57,457 nt of DNA from contig CAISBR010000051.1 of the NCBI GenBank assembly GCA_903883645.1, forward strand, positions 1-57,457. The letters are read 5' to 3'. The notes under the pieces were generated by a model. The model saw nothing but the letters and a program-made list of their open reading frames with translations. It ran no database searches and was not told where the DNA came from. Every line of letters begins with the position of its first letter. Positions within the stretch are counted from its first letter, which is position 1. The translations under genes and the position numbers were made by a program. This document shows, in pieces, positions 41,289 to 48,244 of this stretch. The DNA comes from an uncultured Myxococcales bacterium (GTDB lineage Bacteria; Myxococcota_A; UBA9042).

Positions 41289-43049
41289 CTATAGGGCGCT
41301 GGGGGCAACAAAGGCATAACCTGCCGACTTTACACCCTGCACCGTGGCTTTCAGCTCGCTGAGTGGGTAGTACGGGTGGAAGAAGAAGCTGGCCGTGCCA
41401 TCGCGCACCACAAGATTTTTCTGCGCAGTGGCGATCAGGTCGGCGGCCAAGCGCGGCGGGTGGTTGTTGTAGGCCTCGGGCTCGTAATTGCCTAAGTTTT
41501 CGGGAAGAACCTTGTAGCCGTAGACGTCGGTTACCGTGTACGGGTAGTACAAGCCCATGGTGTGGCCAAGGTTCTCGGCATTGAGGCCAAACGCGCCACT
41601 GAAGTACAGGCCGCGGTGGTATACCGTGTTGAATTTGCTGCGGATTGCCTTTGAATCGGTAGGCGTGCCGGCGTAGTGCGGAAACTCGAAGATGGTCGGT
41701 GCCACAAAACCCGCGGCAGCTACTTCGCTTTGGCCTGTGGTGACCCGCCCTAGGGCATAGGCCGCCGAGTCGCCCGCCACCGCACCGTCGTAAATTACGT
41801 TGTTCGTGGCGTCGACATGGCTGGCAAAGAACTCGAAGTCGTCGGCACTGACCCCTGAGTATGGGTTGTATTTGTTGCTGAATTGGTGTGTGTAGCCGTG
41901 CAGCACCAGTGTGCCGCCGTGGCTGCTCGCGTAGGCGATCGCCGCTTGCATTTGCGGACGGTCCTTCCACTTCAGCGTCTGCGCCTTACCGCCGTTGTAA
42001 TAGCCCAGCGGGTCGGTATAGACCGGGATCAGCGCCACGGAGAAGGGTACGCCCGCGCCGTAGAGATAGTCGACAATAGCCTTAAACGCCACGGGATCTT
42101 CGGCCGGGCTCACGTCTTCGAGCCGCACCAGCGCGCGGTGGCGGACGGCGGTGCTCGGTGCGAGCGCGTCGAAAAGCAGATCGCAAAACGCCAAGTAGCG
42201 GTCGTTGGGCCCAATGTAGGCGAACGGAATCTCGGTGAAATAGGTCAAATTCTTGCTGCGCACGGCCCAGGGCAGGGTGGCGCCGGTCGACTTCTGCGCG
42301 GTCGCCAGCGTGGTCACCTTGCTGGGGTCGAGGTTCGAAAACGTCATCAAACCGCCGCCATTTAGGGCGTCGCGGGTAAGGGCCACGCCCTTGTACGTGA
42401 CCGTGGTCGCGGTGGCGGTGTCGAAAAGGTACGGGTTGTAACCGTAGGTGGTCACAAAACTAGTCGAGCGATTGGCGAGTTGCCAGATGTTGTCGTACAT
42501 CCAGATGACTTGCGTGGTGGCGGTGCTCTTTAGCACATCGTCTAAGAAGCCGACCGGCAGGGGCTCGTTGTAGGTGGAGCCGACGTAGATAACCGCTTTG
42601 TACTTGACCAGATCGCCTACGGCGTAGCTCGCCACGGGCTTGCTGGTGACCGGGCCAAAGTGGCTGGCCAGCGTGACGGCAGCGATGCCATATAGCTCGC
42701 CGAGCCAGCCGTAAGGTCCTGTTTTATCGTAGAGAACCAGCGCGCCCGCTGCCGTGGTCGTAACCGTGCCCTTATGGTCTAGCGGCGGCAACTCGGCAGG
42801 CCGGTTGTCTTGGCCGCGCTCTTGCGGCACTGGACCAACGTAGCTGGGATAGGGGTTGAGCGCTTCGCTCGGGTGGTGCCCCTCGAACGGCAAGGCTTTG
42901 CCGGCACGGGGGATGGTGGCGCTGTTGCTCACCGCGACCGGGCCAGCGTCTTGCACGCCGCACGCCGTAGCGGCCAACAGCAGCCCCACGAGCAGCAGAC
43001 GATGGATGCTAACACGCAAAATAGCTAGATATGGCAGCGGGTTGGGCAC
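41289..43049 (-). CDS. DUF2334 polysaccharide-deacetylase-like lipoprotein
   Basis: The protein has 586 residues. The GTG at 43049 has GGAGG 6 nt upstream and gives a signal peptide with lipobox ATAC (Cys30). Residues about 95-290 form a Rossmann-like accessory domain (ALVLYDKTGPYGWLGELYG). Residues about 300-586 are the DUF2334 NodB-like barrel: HRALVRLEDVSP (Asp312), VLHGYTHQ (His384, His388) and a final FFFHPYYP. Asp and paired His match the metal site of CE4-type deacetylases. It is first in the operon, 44 nt upstream of nfrB. A role in modifying or trimming the exported polymer is inferred. Confidence 0.82.
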   Translation of the reverse strand: MPNPLPYLAILRVSIHRLLLVGLLLAATACGVQDAGPVAVSNSATIPRAGKALPFEGHHPSEALNPYPSYVGPVPQERGQDNRPAELPPLDHKGTVTTTAAGALVLYDKTGPYGWLGELYGIAAVTLASHFGPVTSKPVASYAVGDLVKYKAVIYVGSTYNEPLPVGFLDDVLKSTATTQVIWMYDNIWQLANRSTSFVTTYGYNPYLFDTATATTVTYKGVALTRDALNGGGLMTFSNLDPSKVTTLATAQKSTGATLPWAVRSKNLTYFTEIPFAYIGPNDRYLAFCDLLFDALAPSTAVRHRALVRLEDVSPAEDPVAFKAIVDYLYGAGVPFSVALIPVYTDPLGYYNGGKAQTLKWKDRPQMQAAIAYASSHGGTLVLHGYTHQFSNKYNPYSGVSADDFEFFASHVDATNNVIYDGAVAGDSAAYALGRVTTGQSEVAAAGFVAPTIFEFPHYAGTPTDSKAIRSKFNTVYHRGLYFSGAFGLNAENLGHTMGLYYPYTVTDVYGYKVLPENLGNYEPEAYNNHPPRLAADLIATAQKNLVVRDGTASFFFHPYYPLSELKATVQGVKSAGYAFVAPSAL

Positions 43050-43121
43050 AGCGACCTCCGCAGGTTGCTTTGCCGCAGCGAGGGCCGCCAAGTGGGCGGA
43101 ACAACGTGCGACACAGCCGTG

Positions 43122-43150
43122 ACCGTACACCCCGACTCGCCGCGCCGCAA
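43122..43150 (-). promoter_or_regulatory. Candidate promoter of the DUF2334-nfrB-nfrA operon
   Basis: On the minus strand: TTGCGG (43150-43145), a 17-nt spacer and TACGGT (43127-43122), 72 nt upstream of the GTG start. Confidence 0.5.
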
Positions 43151-43191
43151 GCTACATTTGTACATATTCGGCGGCTTTGGGCCTGCGGTGG

Positions 43192-43800
43192 TTAGCGCTT
43201 AATGCCTTCGCGCGCCATCGCGGCGGCCACACTCGGCCGCACCCGCAGCAAGTCGTGGTACCGCTCGAGCTGGGGCCAGCGACTGCGGTCGATCTTGACC
43301 AGCGGCAGCCAGCGCAGCACGGTAAACAAGTACGCGTCGGCAATGCTAAAACGGTCGCCTATCACAAAGTCGTGGCCTGCCAACTGGGTGTCGAGCCAAC
43401 CGAGGCGGCGTTCGAGCTGGGTGGCGACCAGGGTGCGCGCCTCGTCGGTGGCGCTGCGATTGAAAAGTACCCAAAATGCTTTATGAAACTCGGTGGCGAT
43501 GATGCTGAGCCAGCGCAACAGGATGTAGCGCGTGTCGCTGCCCGCCGCGGGAGAAAGACCCAAATCTGGGCGCAAATCGGCAAGATACTGGGCAATTACT
43601 GAAACTTCGCTCAGCTCTAGGCCGTTGTCGGCGACCAAGAAGGGCACATAACCGAGCGAGTGGACGGCAAAAAAGTCGTCGCCAGCGGCAGTGGTCTTGG
43701 TTGCGAGGTCGGTCTTGTGCAATTCGAGATCGAGGCCCAACTCTGTGGCGACAATGTGCGGACAGAGCGAGCAAGCACCCGGAGAGTAATAGAGTTTCAT
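43192..43800 (-). CDS. Glutathione S-transferase, beta-class-like
   Basis: The protein has 202 residues. The N-terminal thioredoxin-like domain begins MKLYYSPGACSLCPHIVA, with the Cys10 of bacterial beta-class GSTs, then YVPFLVADNGLELSEVSVIAQYL (cis-Pro and glutathione-binding Glu-Ser-like turn, here E-V). The C-terminal helical domain has FVIGDRFSIADAYLF (N-capping box). It conjugates or reduces small electrophiles using glutathione. An AAGGAAGG ribosome site is adjacent to the ATG. It diverges from pgm. Confidence 0.9.
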   Translation of the reverse strand: MKLYYSPGACSLCPHIVATELGLDLELHKTDLATKTTAAGDDFFAVHSLGYVPFLVADNGLELSEVSVIAQYLADLRPDLGLSPAAGSDTRYILLRWLSIIATEFHKAFWVLFNRSATDEARTLVATQLERRLGWLDTQLAGHDFVIGDRFSIADAYLFTVLRWLPLVKIDRSRWPQLERYHDLLRVRPSVAAAMAREGIKR

Positions 43801-43860
43801 AGCCTTCCTTTGCGCATCGTGATCATGAATGGTCGCTCGCTCGGCCGTCGCGCCGGCCCC

Positions 43861-43888
43861 TTGCAGCCTGCCGCCGTGCTGCCATGCT
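43861..43888 (+). promoter_or_regulatory. Candidate promoter of pgm
   Basis: TTGCAG (43861-43866), a 16-nt spacer and CATGCT (43883-43888), 40 nt before the pgm ATG. The -10 lacks the usual first T. Confidence 0.35.
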
Positions 43889-43928
43889 GTGTGCGCCGCC
43901 GACGATGGCGGCCTTTCGCGAGCGCGCC

Positions 43929-45566
43929 ATGACCCACTCTTTAGCCGGAACCCGCCCAGCTGCCCAAGACCTTGTCACACAAGCCGATATGCAGCAACGC
44001 TATTTTAGTCAGCCACCCGAGTTGGCGCCTATCAAGAACGGGACGAGTGGCCACCGCGGCCAGACCGGTGCGGGCTTTTGCGAGGCGCATGTGGCCGCCA
44101 TGACGCAGGCGCTGTGCGATATCCGCAAGCAGCGCGGTACGTTTGGCCCCGATCTGGCCGACCTGCCGGCCGCGGCGCCCGGGCCGATCTACCTGGGCAA
44201 AGATGTGCGCTTTACAAGCGATTTCGCCCTGCAGACTGCGGCCGAGGTGTTTGCCGGCAATGGCTTTGAGGTGCGGGTACAGCGCGATGGGCGATCGACG
44301 CCGACGCCAGTGATTTCACATGCGATTTTGGCGGCCCAAGCTCGCGGCGAAAATGCGGAGGGCGCCGTGGTGACCGCCTCGCACAATCCGCCCGACGACG
44401 CCGGCTACAAAAGCAACGGTCGCGATGGCGGGCCCAACACGCGCACGGCGGCGATCGACGAGTGCGCCAATCTTTTGCTGCACGACTCTAGTGCGATCAA
44501 GCGCTTGGACTGGCAGGCCGGCGTGCGCCAGGGTCGCATTGTCGAGGTCGATCTGCAGGGGCCCTATGTCGAAGACCTGCAGAATGTTATCGATTTTAGC
44601 GTGTTCAAGGGTGCTCGTTTTGCCGCTACGCCGCTCGGTGGCTCGGCCCACGGCTACTACGAGGCGGTCGCCGCGCGCTATGGTCTTAATCTTACAGTAG
44701 TTCAGCCCGATCCCGACCCGGCGAGCGCGACCCGCACCTACGACTGGGACGGCAAGCTGCGCGGCGACCCCAGCTCGCCTTGGGTGATGGCCGCCGTAGC
44801 GGGGCTGCGCGAGAAGTGCGGCGTGCCGTTCTTGGGCGCCAACGACAACGATGCCGACCGCTTTGGCGGCGAGGATAGCTGCGGAGTCCTGAACCCGAAT
44901 CAGGTGTTATGTGTTCTCTTTGACCAGCTGTGCCGAATTCGCTCGTGGGACACGGCGCGCGAAATCGGTCGCACCATCGGCACCAGCCACCTGATCGACC
45001 GCATCGCCGCCGAGCATGGCCGGGGCGTGCACGAGGTTGACGTTGGTTTTAAGTGGTATGTTCAGGGGTTGCGTAACGGTCGCTATGTGATGGCGGGCGA
45101 AGAAAGCGCGGGCCTCAGCCTGCCGCGCCGCGATGGCCGCACCTGGGTGACGGAAAAAGATGGTATCGCCGCAGTGCTGTTGATCATGGAGGTAATCGCA
45201 CGAACAGGTAAGGATATTGGCACGTTGTATGGCGATCTGACCGCCCGGCACGGCCCGCACGCCTACGAGCGCGTCGACACGCCGGCCAGCGCCACACGCA
45301 AGGCCCGGCTCGGCTGGTTGGCTAGGAATCCTAGCGAAGTTGAGAGCTTGCTTGCCGGTAAGCGCATTGCTGGGCAGGCGATCGAGCGCGTGCGGGTGGG
45401 CGACGGCGTCAAGGTGGTGCTGCAGTCGGGCACCTGGGTGCTGAAGCGCGCGTCGGGCACCGAAGATATCATCAAGGATTACCGCGAGGTTTGTGGCGAC
45501 AGCTTAGAGCAGGCCCGGCTGGCCTCGCAAGAGCTTGATCAGTTGCTCGGCTTGAATTTGGGCTAG
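43929..45566 (+). CDS. pgm: Phosphoglucomutase (alpha-D-glucose phosphate-specific)
   Basis: The protein has 545 residues, the length of E. coli-type Pgm. It starts QPPELAPIKNGTSGHRG, has the phospho-Ser loop TASHNPPDD (Ser151), the metal loop DNDADRFGG, a sugar-recognition loop GEESAG and the C-terminal phosphate-binding RASGTEDIIKDY. It interconverts glucose-1-phosphate and glucose-6-phosphate in the cytoplasm and so feeds nucleotide sugars. It lies 0.9 kb from the exopolysaccharide operon, on the opposite strand. The start ATG at 43929 was chosen because homology starts soon after it. Confidence 0.92.
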   Translation: MTHSLAGTRPAAQDLVTQADMQQRYFSQPPELAPIKNGTSGHRGQTGAGFCEAHVAAMTQALCDIRKQRGTFGPDLADLPAAAPGPIYLGKDVRFTSDFALQTAAEVFAGNGFEVRVQRDGRSTPTPVISHAILAAQARGENAEGAVVTASHNPPDDAGYKSNGRDGGPNTRTAAIDECANLLLHDSSAIKRLDWQAGVRQGRIVEVDLQGPYVEDLQNVIDFSVFKGARFAATPLGGSAHGYYEAVAARYGLNLTVVQPDPDPASATRTYDWDGKLRGDPSSPWVMAAVAGLREKCGVPFLGANDNDADRFGGEDSCGVLNPNQVLCVLFDQLCRIRSWDTAREIGRTIGTSHLIDRIAAEHGRGVHEVDVGFKWYVQGLRNGRYVMAGEESAGLSLPRRDGRTWVTEKDGIAAVLLIMEVIARTGKDIGTLYGDLTARHGPHAYERVDTPASATRKARLGWLARNPSEVESLLAGKRIAGQAIERVRVGDGVKVVLQSGTWVLKRASGTEDIIKDYREVCGDSLEQARLASQELDQLLGLNLG

Positions 45567-45938
45567 CGCAGGCGTTCCGCGTCGCGATTTCGGCCGATTG
45601 GGCTGGCTTTGTCACAGTCGCGTCGCGCGGGGCTTCCGGCCACACTGCAAAACCGCATAAGATCGCGGCATGTGTCGCCGGCTCGCGCCAAATCTCGACA
45701 TGTTCACAGGGGTTACCGAACGTTCACGCGCACTAGCAGCGCACGCCGCCCGACGGCACGCCGGCCTTAGCCGGTGAATCGCGGGCGCCGTCGGCACGTT
45801 GCAGGTGCAAGAGCGGACAGCAGAGGCGCTGGCCCAGCTCGAGTGAGGCAGACGTTTGGACAGCGCGCGAGCGGGCTGCTGATGTGCCGACGACAAGGGG
45901 GCAGGGTGCCTGCCGAATCGCCGGAGGAGGATAGAAAA
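45567..45938. other. 372-nt intergenic region before the small cytochrome gene
   Basis: No gene supported here. It contains a small hairpin CGCCGGC-CTTA-GCCGGTG (45759-45776) without a T-run, the sequence GAACGTTC within ACCGAACGTTCACG (about 45716-45731), and a candidate promoter TTCCGG-N18-TAAGAT at 45634-45663. If that promoter is real the following gene has a leader of about 270 nt, which could hold a structured RNA. Confidence 0.3.
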
Positions 45939-46250
45939 ATGAAGAAGTTCGTGATGTTCCTGGCGATTGGCGGTATGTTGGTTGGCGCGGGCATGGCCAT
46001 GGCTGATGCCCCGGCTGCTCCGGCCGCTCCCGTTCCGTGCACCCGCACCAAGTTCGAGACCAAGACGGCGGAAGACGCCTGCAAGAAGGGCGGCCAGGAA
46101 GAGGCCAAGAAGGCGTTCAAGGCCTGGTTGACCGAGGCCAAGGCCAAGGACGCCACCCTGACCTGCAAGACCTGCCACGCCAACATGGCCCCCAAGTTCG
46201 ACCTGAACCCCGACGCCCTGAAGAAGTTCAAGGACCTGGGCGGCAAGTAA
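45939..46250 (+). CDS. Small periplasmic protein with one CxxCH haem motif
   Basis: The protein has 103 residues with a Sec signal peptide (cleavage near AMA/DAPA, about residue 22) and a Lys-rich mature part. CKTCHANMAPKFDLNPDALKKFKDLGGK carries a single CxxCH, so a small c-type cytochrome is likely. Another Cys pair (PCTRTKFETKTAEDAC) could form a disulfide. The very strong ribosome site GGAGGAGG, use of AAG/GCC-type codons and an own terminator suggest high expression. No gene for a partner oxidoreductase is adjacent. Confidence 0.8.
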   Translation: MKKFVMFLAIGGMLVGAGMAMADAPAAPAAPVPCTRTKFETKTAEDACKKGGQEEAKKAFKAWLTEAKAKDATLTCKTCHANMAPKFDLNPDALKKFKDLGGK

Positions 46251-46284
46251 GCCCGACCGGACCTGAGGGCAGCTTCGACTGCCA

Positions 46285-46329
46285 GCCGCAACCCTGGGCG
46301 CTGTAAAGTGCCTGGGGTTGTGGCGTTTT
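46285..46329 (+). terminator. Intrinsic terminator after the small cytochrome gene
   Basis: A 10-bp stem GCCGCAACCC/GGGTTGTGGC (46285-46294 and 46315-46324, one G-U pair), extended inward by five pairs around a 10-nt loop, is followed by GTTTTA. It starts 34 nt after the stop codon. Confidence 0.75.
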
Positions 46330-46409
46330 ATGGCAACGTGATACTCCGCCGCGCAGCTGAGCTATGCTGGTGCCGTGTGCCGCCCGTTGAGCGGCCGAGC
46401 AGGGCAGCA

Positions 46410-47894
46410 ATGGCCGACCGCGCTACGGCGAGTGCGACAGATCTGAGCAAATTTACCAAACATATCATTGGCCACGACCTTGAGCTCGCCACTCCGTACG
46501 GGCGGCCTCGGCTGCTGTATGCGGACTGGACGGCGAGCGGGCGTTTATATGCACCGATTGAGCGGCAACTGACCGAGAACATTGGTCCTTGGCTAGGCAA
46601 TACCCATAGCGAGGCGTCGGCGACGGGGCAGGCCATGACCCTCGCCTACCACCGCGCCCACGCGGTCTTAAAGGCGCATGTGCGGGCGAGTGACGACGAT
46701 TTGATCCTGACGGTGGGCTCGGGGATGACCGGTGCGGTGAACAAGCTGCAGCGGCTGCTGGGTCTAAAAGCCCCTGAAGGTCTGCGGCGTTATATCACGA
46801 TGCCGGCGGAACAGCGGCCGGTGGTCTTCGTCACGCACATGGAGCATCACAGCAACCACACGAGCTGGTACGAGACACTGGCCGATGTGGAGGTCATCGA
46901 ACCCGATGCAACAGGGCAGGTCAGCGTGGCGGCGCTAGAGCTTTTGTTGGCCCAGTACCGCGAGCGTCCAGTAAAAATCGGTTCGTTTACAGCATGTTCA
47001 AATGTTACGGGCGTACATAGTCCGTACCATCAGCTGGCGGCGGCGATGCATCGGGCGGGTGGCGTGGCGTTTGTCGACTTTGCGGCCTCGGCGCCCTATG
47101 TGACGATCAATATGCACCCCGACGACCCTGAACAGCGCTTGGACGCAGTGCTTTTTTCGCCGCACAAGTTTCTGGGTGGGCCGGGATCGGCGGGCGTGCT
47201 GGTGTTTCATAAGTCGCTGTATCAGAACACGGTTCCCGATGAGTCGGGCGGCGGCACAGTGGCGTGGACCAATCCGTGGGGTGGCTACGCGTTCTTGCCC
47301 GACATTGAGGCGCGCGAAGATGCTGGAACGCCTGGCTTTTTGCAGACCATCCGCGCAGCCATGGCGGTACAGCTCAAGGAGCGTATGGGGGTGGCGGCGA
47401 TGCAGCAGCGGGAACAGGTGCTGACCGAGCGCATGTTCGCGGGGCTGACGGGCATCGCGCGGCTGCACCTGCTGGCACCGGCGCTACGGGAACGGCTTCC
47501 GATTTTTTCGTTCTATATCGATGGCTTGCACTATAATCTGGTGGTGCGGCTGCTGAGCGACCGTTTTGGCGTGCAGGCGCGCGGCGGTTGCTCGTGCGCG
47601 GGTACCTATGGCCACTACCTTTTGCATGTTGACCCCGAGCGATCGCAGCGGATCACTACGGGCATCGACCACGGCGACTTGTCTGAAAAGCCAGGCTGGG
47701 TGCGGGTTTCGCTGCATCCGACCACCACCGATGCCGAGGTTGAGGTGTGTCTAGCGGCGATCGCAGCGGTGGCCGAGCATGGCCAAGCGTGGGCGGCCGA
47801 TTACCGGTACGATGGCCATATCAACGAGTACCAGCATGTTTCTGGGTACTTTGGCCCCGACGTGGCGGCGTGGTTCGACCCAGAGGCGTGGTAG
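46410..47894 (+). CDS. Class V aminotransferase-fold PLP enzyme (cysteine-desulfurase-like)
   Basis: The protein has 494 residues, about 90 longer than SufS/NifS. The fold signatures are LLYADWTASGRLY at the start, GNTHSEASATG, VTHMEHHSNHTSWYE, VAFVDFAASAPY and the PLP lysine in SPHKFLGGPGS (Lys253). A Cys-rich loop RGGCSCAGTYGHYLL lies near residue 393, and a C-terminal extension (HINEYQHVSGYFGPDVAAWFDPEAW) is not in the desulfurases I know. It may be a desulfurase or another lyase of the fold; the substrate is unassigned. A weak promoter (TGATAC-N18-TATGCT, 46339-46368) precedes it. The ATG at 46410 has AGGG 5 nt upstream. Confidence 0.78.
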   Translation: MADRATASATDLSKFTKHIIGHDLELATPYGRPRLLYADWTASGRLYAPIERQLTENIGPWLGNTHSEASATGQAMTLAYHRAHAVLKAHVRASDDDLILTVGSGMTGAVNKLQRLLGLKAPEGLRRYITMPAEQRPVVFVTHMEHHSNHTSWYETLADVEVIEPDATGQVSVAALELLLAQYRERPVKIGSFTACSNVTGVHSPYHQLAAAMHRAGGVAFVDFAASAPYVTINMHPDDPEQRLDAVLFSPHKFLGGPGSAGVLVFHKSLYQNTVPDESGGGTVAWTNPWGGYAFLPDIEAREDAGTPGFLQTIRAAMAVQLKERMGVAAMQQREQVLTERMFAGLTGIARLHLLAPALRERLPIFSFYIDGLHYNLVVRLLSDRFGVQARGGCSCAGTYGHYLLHVDPERSQRITTGIDHGDLSEKPGWVRVSLHPTTTDAEVEVCLAAIAAVAEHGQAWAADYRYDGHINEYQHVSGYFGPDVAAWFDPEAW

Positions 47895-47907
47895 GCGCGG
47901 TGGCCCG

Positions 47908-48102
47908 CTACTTCTTGGCGGCGCGAATTGGCGCGGGTGTGGCGGCGGGTGCGTCAGAAGGGCTCGCTTCAGCTTGCTCTTGTGCCAAATTGGCACGCTC
48001 GGGGCGCGGATCTGGGCCCAGGGCGCTCCACAAGCTGGCCAAAAGACCGCATACTGCGAGGCTAACTGGGATAAAAAGCCAACGATTATTGATGGGTTGC
48101 AT
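47908..48102 (-). CDS. Small single-span membrane protein, unknown
   Basis: The protein has 64 residues: a short positive start (MQPINNR), one hydrophobic helix (WLFIPVSLAVCGLLASLW) and an Ala/Pro/Glu-rich tail ending in RAAKK. It converges with the aminotransferase gene 13 nt away. The ribosome site is weak (AAGG at 12 nt). It could be real but has no recognised family. Confidence 0.45.
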   Translation of the reverse strand: MQPINNRWLFIPVSLAVCGLLASLWSALGPDPRPERANLAQEQAEASPSDAPAATPAPIRAAKK

Positions 48103-48244
48103 GGGCTTGCTCGACCTTGGCGCTTGCGGCGCAGCCCGCCCCGGTACAGAGCGGCACATGCACTAGGTGCGAAAACCGTGCCAGCGCGCGGGCCTGGCCT
48201 GACATCGCTGTCATGTTCACGAACAGGCTGAAATTATTCCGAAG

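Noticed and set aside
45612..46178. 188-codon minus-strand frame over the intergenic region and small cytochrome gene
   Set aside because: No start signal, Ala/Arg/Ser-rich shadow composition, and it covers a well-supported plus-strand gene with its terminator.
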